Shown here: in pieces, positions 37,092-50,051 of the stretch
How positions within the stretch are numbered: position 1 is the stretch's first letter
How the letters are laid out: each line of letters starts with the position of its first letter
Source of the DNA: Elmis aenea
Lineage: Eukaryota > Arthropoda > Insecta > Coleoptera > Elmidae
NCBI GenBank assembly: GCA_947652605.1
Contig: OX393581.1
Location: 6,204,640-6,268,639 of the forward strand
Length of the DNA stretch: 64,000 bases
Direction: 5' to 3'
Translations under genes and position numbers: made by a program
The notes under the pieces: model-generated
Told to the model about the DNA's origin: nothing
Database searches by the model: none
The model's input: only the letters and a program-made list of their open reading frames with translations

Positions 37092-37097
37092 TTTATT
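37092..37097 (-). promoter_or_regulatory. AATAAA overlapping the stop codon of the membrane exon
   Basis: On the minus strand the last codon is followed by TAATAAATG. This creates an AATAAA hexamer right at the stop codon of the membrane-anchoring exon and upstream of the alternative last exon. If used, it would end the transcript before the secreted-type exon. One hexamer alone is weak evidence in AT-rich DNA. Confidence 0.4.
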
Positions 37098-40000
37098 ATT
37101 CCAAAAATTCCCCTTCAATTAATGAATTTTCCTTTCGGATAAAAACGTCAGGTGTTTTCTTTGCAGAAAAAAAACAGGACATAACGCAGACCAGTGTCAA
37201 CGGGACAACGGCCAAAATGGCACAACTACCATTCCCATCTTATAGCAGTCAATCACTTGCTTAATGTCGACCCTACAATGGAACTGCTAGAGTTTTTAGG
37301 GTTTCTACTCCCACAAAGCTAAACTAGGAAAACATAAGTAACGTACAAACAAATCTTGGTGTAGGTAATCTAATCAAATAAACTATTACAAACTCTGCTA
37401 ATGACCCTAGTGGTTAAAACACCTAGAATAAATAGTAATATAATAAAGATTCCCCTGTACAATGGACGACGTTGCTTTTCTAAAAATTTACAATACACCA
37501 GTAACATATAATTGAAAAATACCGCAGTAAAAATCCGTGGTAAGAGTATTTTTACCTTTATATTCATAAACCTGCAAAACTGATTCGTCTTCCATAAAAA
37601 TTAATAAAGTCTCCCCACTGTCATCGAATTCAAGTGATAATAACGACGAAGGCTTATAGCTGGGCACTTTGTGGAATAACGTTCCCCTTACAACATCTTC
37701 ATAAATCTACAAATCAAAATGCAAGTTAAAGAAGAATAAAACAAGGCACAACCTTAACCGCTAAAAAAATAAGTTAGCGTTGCACTACCTTAATAAAATC
37801 AAGAGTTCCTTTCACACTGGTTTCTTCATGAGAACCAACAGCAACTAAAGTTCTTTGCCGCTTTTGGGCACCAACTTTTACAGCAACTACATCTCCACCT
37901 TGTCTTCCCGGAAGATAATAATTAAATTCTTCTTTAACAGTACCAATAACGTATGCCTCAGTATCATAACCGTATGAATCTTCTATGAGTGGTTTCGTTC
38001 TATCCAATCTGGATAATACAAAGCCGTTTCTCAGGGATAAACCGATGCCCAATCCTCTTGGTACAAAAGCAGCGTTTTCTAGTGAAATAAAACATGGTGT
38101 TACTTGTATACATTTCTAAGGTGCAATAGAGTTCGCAGTTAAATTTTAGTAGCATTTTCAAAAACGGAAAAAAAACTTTCTTCGGCAAAAACTTACCGGC
38201 ATTTGCGGCCCACTTTCTAAATACCCGAATACGTGAGTCTCCATCAGTAATTATTTGAAATTCCCTAACTGAATCCTTTCTCATTCCATAGAACGTCCCA
38301 GGAATAATAGATTCTTGTAAAAGAATTTGATTCTCCAATTTATGCAAGTGCTAAAATTTAGAAAAATATTTTACGCCGCTGCTTTAGCTATACTGGCAAG
38401 AACTTTAAAGGAACTGGGAGAGATCACAGGCAGAATGGCAGAAGCAGCACAAAAAATGGGATGAAGGAACATAGGACCAAGAATAGGACAACAAACAATA
38501 GAAGACAGGCTAAGTGTAGGGGAATTTGAGGAAGGAATTGAATTTGTGTACTTAGGGACACTACTCACAAACAAAATGGAAGAAGAAAAAGGCATAAACA
38601 TGAGAATACTGAAAGCCAACAACAGCGCCGGAGCTTTAAATAACCTAATAAGAGCAAAACAGTTATCTAGGAACACCAAACTACGTTTGCATAAAACAAT
38701 ACTAAAGACCTACAGCGATCTATGGGTGTGAGACCTTAGGTACTGAACAAAAATGCAAAGGAAGCCCTAAGAGAATGGGAAAGAAAAATAATTAGGAGAA
38801 TAGTGGGAGGGAAGAGAACAGATGAGATAAATAAGAACAAACGAGGAGGTATATACAATTTTCAAAGAAGCAAACATAGACAAAGTAATAAATGCCAGAA
38901 GGATACAATGGCTATGAAATATTGCGAGAAGGGAGGTCAGCAGAGTAATAAAAGAGATAGCGTGGAAAGAGCCTACATACAAGGAAAAAAGAGGAAGGCC
39001 CAGAAAAAGATGGAAAGAAGCTGTGGAGGCAGAACTAAGAAAAAAAACATAATGAATAGGAGGAAGAAAGCGAAAAAGTGTGGAACATTACCAAACTCTG
39101 GGCCTAAACGGCCTGCGAAATAGCTTTTATATACATATTTTAACCCACACAAAACTTTATTATCAATTACCTTAAAACCAGAACTTTCAAATTTCCAAAC
39201 GTTAGTGCCTTCAATGCCACAATACGAACCTAAAACATCACTTCTTCCAATGAAATACAGTAAAGTGCCGTTGTGAACTGATATTAATTGAGTTATTTTT
39301 CCAGTTTCTACTGTTCCAATATTAGAAAACTGTCCGTTACGCCATATTAATAGATGGGCAAAACAAGTTTTGTCGTCGTTTATTAGAAGATAATCTTGGT
39401 TTTGATGCTAAAATTTCAAAAAAAATTAAAAATTGACTCAAAAAGTATTGAATATTAAACTACGCTCTAATTGTTTAATGTAAGGAAAATACAACAATGC
39501 ATCCTTACCCTAAAATGGTGCAAATTTCCTACAGCGTTTTCCAACCGCAAATGCTGCACAGTTTCCAAGTTGCTAAAAAGATATATTTGATTTTTTGCCT
39601 TATCCAATACGTGATTAACACTTTCACAGACGGCCTTATACTCCTCCTAAAACTTAAACGATTAAAGAACCCCCAACTGAATATATTTTTAAACCCACGA
39701 TTAAATTTTTCTCGTTCGAGTGTTTGAAGATTCGCTTATTTTCAACATCTTCAGCCATTTTCCTAATGTTTCTGCCACTAACTAAAGCATTTCCATCGAC
39801 ATTTTTAACAAAAGTTACTGTTCCATCAGTTGTCCACCTGTCACCGATTTCCTGTGGATATTCTGAATAGATTTTCACCCCTCGTAGTAGCCAGTCCGTT
39901 AAATTGATGTTATTTATCGAGCCAAAGGTTATTAAATTTGTACCAATCGTCGCTTCATCGAAAGAATATATACCTGTGAGATTTTGATCGGAGTAAGTGG

Positions 40001-43000
40001 TAACAATGTTAGATAAATTGAATCCGTTTACTAATCCTGTTATTATAAGGTTTTCCCTCACTATTACATTGCCTTCGAAACGTATGTTGGATGGTATATG
40101 TTGATTGCCTTGTGACTATAAGAAAATGCTAATTAATTGTATGAATTTGATCAGCACAAGTCCTAAAACAAAATAAAATCGAATGACAACATCTTACCAA
40201 AACCGTGTTATAAAATTCGTCCTGTAATTTGTGATCATTGACCAAATTTCCTACAGGTACATCTCGATACACGACTAATTCTTCAAAATCTAATCTGCCT
40301 TTAATAAATTGTTCACTTCTCAATGGAATTAAGTAGCTTAAATCCAGATCGTTAACAAAATCCACTCTTAAATTGCCTTGGATGGTTACGCTCTCAAATA
40401 TCAGATTTCCTAAAAATAGAGATGATTTTAATGATCATATTAATGTATGAAAACACCATAATTTTGTTAAAAATGATCTATTCTCAATGCTGCTATTCCA
40501 AACTCTCAACTCATCTTTATTTGGTACAATAATTGATAATAGTTAAAAATTGCTTAAGTAAGAAGATTATTTAGTAAAACAATTACCTGGAATTAATCCT
40601 CGATTGACAAACACCGCGTTTTTCCAATTTTCCAAGTCTATCCCATTTAAAAATCGAGTTTGCAGGTCCGCATCTACTGTTAAAGTTTCTGTAATAATAA
40701 CTGGTTGTATAAATGTAACACTTCCTTCAATATTTTCATCTTTTGTCTTAAGAACCACGTTATCCACAAATTCTGGCAAATTTATGCCGTTTAAGGTATC
40801 AGTAATGCCTAAATTACCGTCAACACGAACCTAAAACAACATTCACCTGCATAAAAATATTTTATGAAATTGGTAAATATTAATAAATAAAAACCAAGTG
40901 ACGAAGAGACGAGAATCTTGAAACTAGTGTAAAGTATCTAGTAACAAATAAGATAAGTGATTTTTAACTAAAAATATTACAAGAATAATTCTAATGTTTA
41001 AGCTTACAATGTTAGTGAATGTTATATTTGCTGGGATCTGGGTGTCTTCTGATAGGTACACAATATTGTTCATATAATCTTTGAAGTACACATCATCCAC
41101 AAAGCCATCCACAAATAAATTATCAATGTACGACAGACGAACAAAGACAACATCATCTGTGGAAAAAAAAAGTTTCAACAAAACTGCGTTGATTTTTCCC
41201 ATCTAATTTACCATCTATTACAAAGGCGTCGTTAACGACCCTAAAACTCTTAGCAAAATCTTCAACAGACACGTTGTTAAATAGCCCGTAGATCTCGGAC
41301 TTCGAAATAATGTTGACATCCCCATAAATTTCTATAGGGCCACTTATATTTTGTTCACCAGTTTTAGTTAGAAAATCCTCTATGTAAATGTTGTTCAACA
41401 TTTCTGTGCTTATATAGTCTTTGACGTAGAAGCCTTCATAAAACATTTTAAAGCCGTTCAGGACCAAATTTGTTTCGTTTTTATAGACGACGTTTCTTGC
41501 AAATTCGTTGAAATCCACAGAATTGAAGTCTTTGACTTGAAGCGTTTTGAAATAAACATCCTGAAACGAACGACAGAAATAAAAATCATACTTGGCTGCT
41601 TCACTAAACAAATTTTCAAAAAAGACTATTTTGATTACCTCAAAGACAATAGTCCTTTCCATATTGTTATTTCTATTGGTGTAAATACGATTTCTTAAGA
41701 CTTGCTTCATGTCGTGCCCATTAACATTGTCAACAATTAAAGATCCATTCACAAACATTTCTGAAAAGACATTAACTCAGCCAAATATAACTTCAATAAT
41801 TTAAATTTACCTTCAACTTTAATTTTTCCCACATACAGCAAATCCAGAATTTTGTCCTGCTGGCTTTCCCGAGCCAATTGATTTTTGGGCATATCATTAA
41901 TAGCATCAACTTCTATAATCTCAGTGAGACAATTTTTGATTTTGTACGGCGCCACGATAGTTTGTGGTCTTGTTTTACTCAATCTTCTAGCGTCGTAATC
42001 TTGGAGATTAAAATTGGTCAAAACTCCTTGTACATTTCCTTCGACTTGTAAATGTTCTGCTTTGATATTTTCCGCTTCAAACCTTTCAAAAACTCTATCA
42101 CCTTTGGTGAAGTAATACTCGTTTGGTGGTAAAGTATTCAACGTTCCTATTATTGCAAGATCTTGTGCTAGGATATCAGTGGTAGTGTCATCTTTGTTGT
42201 CAAAAACTAAGGTAGCGGATACAAATTGCTCTCCATTTAATTTGACCGTTTCTTCGTCAAGCTTTGTTATATTGATTCCACCATAAAGACCACTTAGCAA
42301 GAGGTTTTCGAATGCTACAAAACCATTCAACGTTGATAGTAGCAAAGTTTGTTCTGTATTTTTTGTCACAAACTTATCTAATGGTATATCATTGACCGCA
42401 CTTGATTGGACTGTCACTCCACGTTGAACTGTAAAGCCATCCCGAAATTCTTTGACAGCGTTAATAACTTGATTTTCTTCATCCTAAAATGCCGAATTTC
42501 TTTATTTATGCAAACAGCAAATATGCCAATCATCTGATCGATAAAATCAGGTATGAAAAAAATCGAAATAACCTAGGAGTAACAGATATTAAGAAAAAGA
42601 TGAAGACGAATCAATTAAGATGGCTTGGACATCTACTAAGCATGCCAGAAAGTAGATACCCGAAAATAGGATGGAAAGTGCAGATAAAGGGAAAAAGAAA
42701 TAGAGGAAGACCAAGAATAAAATAGAAAAAAGAAGTGAGGCAGAGACTAGAAGAAAAAGCAGTCAGCTAGAGAGATGTGCTACAATTAGCTAACGATAGG
42801 CAGGAGTGGAGAAACATAACACAGAAATAGAAAAGCATACCTCGACACCGAAAGGTACAAGAGGAGCCGATTAAAGAGAACAAAAAGAATTTTGTTCCAT
42901 TTTATCTTAAGTCAAAATTTTCTACTTTTTACTAACCTTATATAAAACGTCCATCAACATTTCCTCAAAATCGTGACCATTAAATTTTTTTGAAATTATA

Positions 43001-46000
43001 ATGGATCCATTAACTTCCAAATTTTTAAAGTCTATATTTGATTTAACGTTTTTAGTTTCTAGCATTGTTGGATTGGGCAAAAATTCATTTATATGAGGAC
43101 CTATAGTCTCACCAGATACCTGCAAAAAACCTTATACATAGTACATAAAATAATTACATATCACATTACATTTAAGCTTTCGGTGACTTCCAAATGGTTA
43201 AAGGTAAAGTTGTAAGGTATCGATTGATTTTTCGACAATGTTATTAAATGTTCTGTGTTTAATCCATCAATTTCACCTACAGTAGCTTCGTTAACAATAA
43301 AAGGACCGTTGAAAATTTTCTCGCCTTAAAATCATATTATTATTTATAAGAATTGTACAGATTCTAATTCCTCGCACCTGTAATTTGTGTAAACGTTTTG
43401 GAACTACTCAGCACATACTCCTCAGAGAACTTTAAACCGTTTAAAAGGTTCGTAGAAGCGATATCCTCTACAGCAACACTCTAAAACGAGAATTTTACGA
43501 TCTTTAATCAACGTATGATTGTAATAATTACCCCAGTTACAAAAGTATCGCCTGGAATGAAAACGGGAACATTGTTCATGCATAGACTGGCTTTAAAATC
43601 GTTGAAATTTTCCCCGTTAACATTTTCAACAGTGACATTGCCAGGAATGAAGATGGAGTCGTATTCTAAATCCAAATTTGGATCACGGTTAGATAAAACG
43701 TTCAAATAATTTAAATGCAGTGGGAATTTGTTGATCGTTTTCGAACTCACCGAGAGGGTGTTTAGGTTTTCAAACATCAGGATATCTAAAACATAATAAA
43801 ACATTTGGGAAATAACCAACAACACAAAAACTGTGGATCCATAATGTGATTAATAAACATATGCAACATTTTTTTTTTAGTTTCAAAACGAACCGAAACT
43901 AAATATTAGCCAAAATTGGCAGCGAGACACCTTTCTTCGGACCAGAACCCGCAATTGGTACATCCTATGGAACAGCCAAGGGCATAATGCTCATTGGAAA
44001 AAAGTTGCAGGAAACCCACTCTAAGGTTATCCGGTCAATTGTCTCCAAAGAAAAGACAGAAGAAATGCTCAGGATGAGCAGAGTAGACATCAAAGCAGCC
44101 ACAGGACTCGTCATAGGACACTGTGGGCTAAACAAACACTTCTACATAATAGGGCTCTCAGAGACCAATATATGCAGAGAATGTGGTAAAGAAGAAGGAA
44201 CTCGTCTTCACGTATTATGCCAGTGTGATGGATTCACACCCTATCGGCGTAGACTTCTAGGAATGGAAAAGCCAACCAAGAAGAGTGAAGAAAAACACAG
44301 AGAAAATCCTAGAGTTTTTCAAAAACACGGGACTTCTTTAAGGGGCTATCACCAAAGGGTACAATAGACCAATAGGTCGCAGTACAGGAACCCGAAAGGA
44401 GACCACTTCCGCGGAAATAATAATAAATATATTAGGAAATTATAACGTACCATTATAGGACTTGTTCCCTTCTATAACTTCATCTTTTAAAACTATTTCA
44501 TTGACTTTTCCTGTGATTAAATCGCCCGAAATATGGACAGGATTGGTAAATTCTAAATTTCCTTCGATTAGTACAGGGTTCTCGTTGGCAAAAACGATGT
44601 TATTAGCATCAATTTCATTCACAGTTGCAAATGAAACATTTTTAACATTTAAAGATGTAAAGATTTTGTCACCACTAATTCGATTTAAGTTATCTTTCCT
44701 GTAAAAAGAATAATATAATCGTTATAACACAGTTCTACGTACAACTGCTTATATTTTTATAATCAATCACTCAAAAAATCATCTACGTTTTTCATAGTGT
44801 TAAAGAAGAATAGATTATAAACGTATTAAGTTTAAAATACTTGTCATTTTACCAGTTCATTGTTAGATTTTTCTCTTCTGATGAAGGCACAGAAAGCTGG
44901 TTTGGATGTTCTGTTTTTATTAACAAAGATATGCGATTCTGAATTAAATTCACATTATATTCGTGGTTTAAATAAATCGCTTAAATAATCCAAAGAGTTT
45001 CAGTTTGTTTTAAATCACGTTTAAGGAAAGTTTTTTGTTTAATGTTGTCGTTTTTTAGCTTTTTTGAATACTTAACAATAATTTAAAAGCCACAGATTAA
45101 CGAGATAAAAAAAACAAGTGTAAAAAGATATGAAGGAACTGAAACTTTTGCTAGCTATCATAATTATATCCTTACCTTACTATATCATTAAATAAATCTG
45201 CAACTGGTTTTTCATTTAATTTATTTAGTTGGACGTTAACAAAAGTGCTTTCGCCATGAACTTCCAGTAAACTGTTTACAGCTAATTCTTCTAAACGGTG
45301 ATCGTTTGTTTTCTCCAGTTGCATTTTATTTAACCGATTTTTGAGCGAAGAAACCGCTTCAGTTGTTTTTATCACTTCAAATTCTAAACCATCCAAATTA
45401 ACTTTTGGTCGATCTTCCCAAATTGAAGGTGGTTCTCTCATTGCAGCAGAAGTAAGGTTTATTTTATCTTCCTGGGGAGATTTAACCAAATTGTCTGTTT
45501 CTAATTCAGGTGTTTGCTTAAAGTTACCTTGGATACTTTCGATTTTACGTTTTTGTTCTTCTATGATTTTCTACAACGATTATAAAGGTACATGATAAAT
45601 ATTTATAAGTACATAATTATATGCGTAAATAGCAAAACAATCAAAAATCAATCAAGTGCTTGAGAAAGTTAAAATAAATTTACAGATACTCTTAAAAAAT
45701 AAATACTTGTTAGACCTGGATAATGGAATAAGAAAATTATGATAAGGCAATACCGGAACATTCAGAAGAAGATTAAAAGCAAAATATGGGAGTTATACAC
45801 ATAAACTATTTTAGCACAGCCTGACAATAAGTAAGAAAAAAGCTGAGCTAAAGAGATCAGGCAAAAGCTAAGACTAGATGGGATACAACTGAAATAACTG
45901 GAGAGCTAAAAAAATACCTAGGAGTTCACCTACGTTGTGATGGAAATATGGACAGACCGATAAATTTTAAAAAAATTATACAAGATCATAAACTTTAAAT

Positions 46001-47669
46001 AATTGCGTAAATTTACCTGCAGTTTTTCTCTGACTTCCATTAGACCCTCCACTTCGAGCTCAATGGGACTCTTGACTTCTTTCATGATAGTATGGATCAA
46101 ATGTAAACTTGATGTACTCTTACGCGGAACCAACATACCCAATACATTCCCTGCAGACAAAATAGCAAACGAAGATAACACAACATCTCCATCTTCGTCA
46201 ACCAAACATTCAAAGCCATGTGTTCCTTCTCCGTAGTATGAACAAGAAGTTTCATCATGGACTACAAATTTATCCCCGTCGTAAGTAGCAGCTTCCACTA
46301 CCGTTGTTTTATGAGTTCCATGATCTAGTCTTCTTTGCAACAACAAAATAACTTCATCCCTAAACGTTTTCACAGAAACTGGGTACCAAAACTGTACCCC
46401 ATGTAAATGTGTACCAACCAAATCTTCCCTGACTAGACCAGATTTTGTGAACTTGTATATACCAGCATCGTAACCATTTACAGCCAGATAAGAATTGAAA
46501 CCGATTTTGAAAGACACTGCATGGCTGGCTCCATCACTCGTGATGTTTTGAAAGGGTTGAAAACGCCCCCCTTCATATTTAAAGACTCTAACCATGTTTA
46601 AAGGTGTTTGGGGTATGAATAAATATACACTAGGACCGTACGTAGTTATTGCCGAGTTGTTTGATGAGTCGACTAATCGAATAGTTTGAGAAAACCTGAA
46701 ATGTTGGTATTGTAATACAAAAATTTCCAAATTGTTGTAATTAAAGTTTATTTTACCAAAAATCTGGGGTTGCTTGATCCAAAACGAAATCGTATAGATC
46801 CATGGTGGTATAGTTTTGAAAATTATCATTGTTTATGAAGAGCTTATGCTTCTTTCCAATTTTAAAATAATTTAGATGGGCTACTTTTTTGTACAATGGC
46901 CAACTCCAAAATTTCTCCTGTGTGTAAAACAATTTTATATTTAAAATTTTGGCTGAATACTATTTATTTACCAAGGTGTTGTTTTCCAAAATTCTAAACC
47001 ACTGAAGCTCTTGCTTGTTTTTTGAAGACGTGGCTATCGCTAATATTATTTCTAGTATTTCCAACTTTGAATTCCAACTTTCGAATAATATTAAATCAGT
47101 TGGTGTTGCATTCAGCTCTATAGAAGAAAAAATTAGTTTTGTGTTTTAATTTCTTGTACAAATTAAGTTGCAATTAACGCAAAAAGTGCAAAAAAATTAT
47201 TGAAACAACATAGTTTGCAAATATTTGAAACAATTGTTGTCCTTCTTAAAGTATTTTATTGTAAATTACTTAAGAAAATCAACTATCGAATTTAAAGTTA
47301 TATTAGATTACCTATTTTCGTGCTACTAATAACAAAGTTATCTTTATTTCCATCAACACGTGCTTCAAGAACTGTTAATCCAAAAGACATCAGCCCTATC
47401 GCATAGTTTACACTGCCTGCTACAATACTTTTCCAACGAAACACTCCATCACCTACATCAAAATCTTCCTGCGTGGTTACTCGGGTTATAACAAGCTCTA
47501 TAACAATAACAATGAGGATTTTTGATTTTAAATAATTAAAAATTTCAGTACCTTCGCGATTTCCGTATCCTGTCTCAAACTGATAAGAATACCACATGGG
47601 TTTTTCAATAATACAAACAACATACTTTATATTAATTAATGCGAAAATTAAATTCAAGACGCAATTCAT
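37096..47669 (-). CDS. Large EAR (EPTP)-repeat protein, 24 exons, 1,968 aa (membrane form)
   Basis: Exons (minus): 47669-47552, 47497-47312, 47117-46972, 46917-46757, 46695-46017, 45570-45176, 44698-44451, 43785-43532, 43480-43378, 43324-43170, 43119-42937, 42483-41811, 41760-41639, 41560-41212, 41156-41008, 40830-40587, 40409-40198, 40115-39699, 39646-39509, 39407-39171, 38350-38197, 38078-37789, 37706-37556, 37238-37096. All join in one frame. Residues 1-21 form a signal peptide (MNCVLNLIFALIN). Residues ~100-420 hold EAR repeats (VRVFKYEGGRFQPFQ, HGVQFWYPVSVK). Residues ~450-1640 are diverged ~55-70-residue units of the type 'V.GNL.V...VNG..L'. EAR units return at ~1,645-1,920, followed by a membrane helix at 1927-1945 and a short charged tail. 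EAR repeats are taken to form a beta-propeller. Candidate relatives are TSPEAR-like insect proteins; relation to the Drosophila eggshell proteins Nasrat, Polehole and Closca is a guess from size and class. Start chosen for its signal peptide; an upstream in-frame ATG at 47,756 is less likely. Confidence 0.9.
38371..39125 (+). pseudogene. RTE-like reverse transcriptase C-terminal fragment in an EAR-gene intron
   Basis: The plus strand, antisense to the host gene, encodes the region after the catalytic box of an RTE-like polymerase. It reads ALAILARTLKELGEITGRM, then FVYLGTLLTNKMEEEKGINM and LKTYSD (thumb), and further on RRIQWL, KEKRGRPRKRWKEAVE near the 3' end. Stops at about 38,463, 38,730 and beyond break it. 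It sits between exons 20 and 21. The order and spacing match the family fragments at 42.5 and 56.7 kb. Confidence 0.85.
42484..42900 (+). pseudogene. RTE-like C-terminal fragment in an EAR-gene intron
   Basis: The plus strand reads DIKKKMKTNQLRWLGHLLSM, then KRNRGRPRIK, a stop, and KEVRQRLEEKAVS and LANDRQEWRN. 'RWLGH' followed by 'GRPR..W' is the characteristic C-terminal end of RTE-like polymerases. It is inserted between exons 11 and 12 of the minus-strand gene and interrupted by stops at 42,723 and beyond. Confidence 0.85.
43865..44405 (+). pseudogene. Non-LTR element RNase H/C-terminal zinc-knuckle fragment in an EAR-gene intron
   Basis: Upstream, GSETPFFGPEPAIG followed by GTAKGI resembles the end of an RNase H domain of a non-LTR element (I/R1/Loa-type). 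The main frame at 43,987-44,367 has GLVIGHCGLNKHFYIIGLSE and CRECGKEEGTRLHVLCQCDGF. This is the C-terminal 'H-C-x-L-x-x-H ... C-x-x-C-G ... H-V-L-C-x-C' region found at the end of such polymerases. It lies between exons 7 and 8, antisense to the host gene, and belongs to a different family from the other fragments in this gene. Confidence 0.75.
45571..46016. other. Intron 5 of the EAR gene, unassigned sequence
   Basis: The segment 45,715-45,925 is purine-rich and less AT-rich than other introns, and looks like transposon-derived sequence (plus-strand frames rich in Lys and Arg). I could not place it in a family. Confidence 0.3.
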
Positions 47670-50051
47670 TTTGGCACATTTGTTTTTAAATTTTATTGTT
47701 GAGGGCCCTTTAGAAAACAACTTAAAACACATGCGAACTGCCGCATGGAGCCACAATATTGAGCCAGTTTCTATAATCTTATAAAAAAAAACTTGAATGT
47801 GACTCGTAACGAATGGTTTATTCCACGTTTTAAAAGACAGCGGATCTCAAACAAAAATGCATGCATCTCCAAAGGTCCTAACGCCCCTCATTTCTCGTCA
47901 TGTGAATAATTAAAAACGCCTTTGTGGTTTTAAATTTAATAATAAAACACAACAAAAATATATTATTTACTTTATAAATATAAGCTAAAACGTACATGAC
48001 TTTAAAATCTATATACAATATAACTAAAAATATTAAACTAGAGTAAAACGTAAAAGGAATATATTACAATTTATAATAAATAATAATATCATCTCATTCA
48101 AATAAAAACAAAAACTTGAGCTACATAGAACACGTTAACATAACAATGGAGAAATGTTGTTAACTAAAATTGCTTAAAACTATCAAACAACATTAAAATA
48201 TACAAATATGTGAACAGAAGTATAACAAAGACATCTTATTAGTAATTATTTAATTCAATCATTTAAGAGTCGATTGATTTTACGATATTTAGTATTAAAC
48301 AACCCTACATCTAACAGTAGAAGGACTCATGAGTCATGACTAAATAAAAAATAGTATCTATTAAAATAAAATCCACAAGATTTTTTAAAAATTAAATTTC
48401 ACTTATTTGAGCCATATCAAACTGTATTAATTAGTTATTTGCTGTTATCAAAATTTTACAAAACATGTACAATAATCAGACTTTCCAAATTTTATTTTAG
48501 CCGACTTGTTTGTATATAATGTTGCCCAAATACCTTCAATTAAAATTTCTTGCTTACGTTTTGCTGTTAAGTAACAGCCCTAGTTTGTGAATGTAGTTTT
48601 TTTTTATATAAAACAAGGTCGGTGAGTGTTTAAACAACTAATTATCCAAGAAATGGTGCATTAATGAGATTAAAAAATCAATGAAGATACATTTTGTGAT
48701 ATTACATTTAAAATGTAAACTGTATCGCCAAAAGTATTGCCCCAATAAAAAAAGCAGCAACGGATACAAACATCAAATGGAAAGACAAAAAATCTAGCAC
48801 ACGACAGGAAAATATGGAAAAAAGTCTGCACAACACAACTCAACAGTCCTACACCTAACAGTAGAACTAACACATGACTAAATAAAAAATAAAAAAAAGG
48901 GTCATGAATATTTGTTCTCACTTTATTTGTGGATTTTTATAATTAAAACATACAATTACTAATTAATATTTATAGAACGTAAGTTACTCAGTAAGAGGCA
49001 AATTAGTAAAAACCAATTTTCAAAACCAACAAGTTTTAAATATTTAGTTTTATGTTTCCAAGTTAATCACACTTAATATTTATCCACAGGTATTATAGGG
49101 TTTCACTTTAATAGCGAAATGAAAGTTACTTATGACATGTTGACTAACAATTTTAATGACAATTTCTATCATAAAAACACATCTTCTTTTGTTTAATGCA
49201 ATTGTATTTGTTTATTGACCGTACGCTTACGATATTACACAACTATATTACGATAATTTTATAACGACAACATTTAAATGATCAATTGAATACCAATGAC
49301 TTTATTTGAATATCAAATTGCTTAATTTATTACGATATTCATTTAGACTCTTGATATTAGCAACTGAACATAAGGCATATCATTTGTTGGGTAATTCATA
49401 AACAATATAAAAGCTTTTAATATTACTTTACATTCAACCATCAATAATATGTTTTAATCGATTTTTTTATGCTTGTATACTTTGTACGCGTGTTCAATAG
49501 AGGTAGACAACATTCTCCTTTGCTAAGAACTGAACATTCTAAGAAAATAACTGCATAAATTGCTCTACTGTAATTCATTCTCTTAAAAATAATTGATCTG
49601 TTTCAAATACTTAATAATAAACATCCCATGAGAGAATGCGGACTAGTTAAATATACCTAATTCAACTTATTGTAGAAACAAAATAATTACTTAATAACAC
49701 AGTTATATTCGTTTAAATAAGTAAGTGCATCAAAGGCTGAAAGATTTTCTTTAACATGAAGAAAATAGGACAAATCTATCTACTCCAGGTTCTTGGAAAA
49801 TGCAGTTTTTAGATTTTAACGTAGTCTACAGCAAAATATTTAGTATAAATCTATGCAGTATATTTGTAAATACCAGGAATTGTAAGATGAAGAATTTAAA
49901 TTAAAGTATTTTGAAGTATTCTTATCTTTTAACACACAGTAAGCATAATCTTAAAGTGTGCCTAAAAAATACAACCCAAAAACTGCATACGTAGTAACTT
50001 ATTATATTTCTTCAAAGTTAAGTCAGTTGATGCTCTGCAAATGTTTCAAAT
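47670..50051. other. Intergenic between EAR gene and the 50-52 kb gene
   Basis: Upstream of the EAR gene start there is no clear TATA box. At 48,308-48,352 and 48,725-48,900 lie two fragments of a retrotransposon 3' tail. The rest, including the 3' flank of the gene ending at 50,052, is AT-rich and featureless to my reading. Confidence 0.5.
48725..48900 (+). mobile_element. RTE-like retrotransposon 3' tail
   Basis: The sequence matches 57,245-57,375 over about 130 bases, including AACATCAAATGGAAAGACA, ATCTAGCACA, GTCTGCACAACACAACTCAA and CCTACACCTAACAGTAGAA. It finishes in ACTAAATAAAAAATAAAAAA. It is the last part of ORF2 plus the 3' UTR of the family, here strongly 5'-truncated. A shorter tail-only copy sits at 48,308-48,352. 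Confidence 0.8.

Noticed and set aside
47670..47756. Upstream in-frame ATG at 47,756 for the EAR gene
   Set aside because: It would add 29 residues before the signal peptide and bury it; the ATG at 47,669 gives a standard signal sequence.
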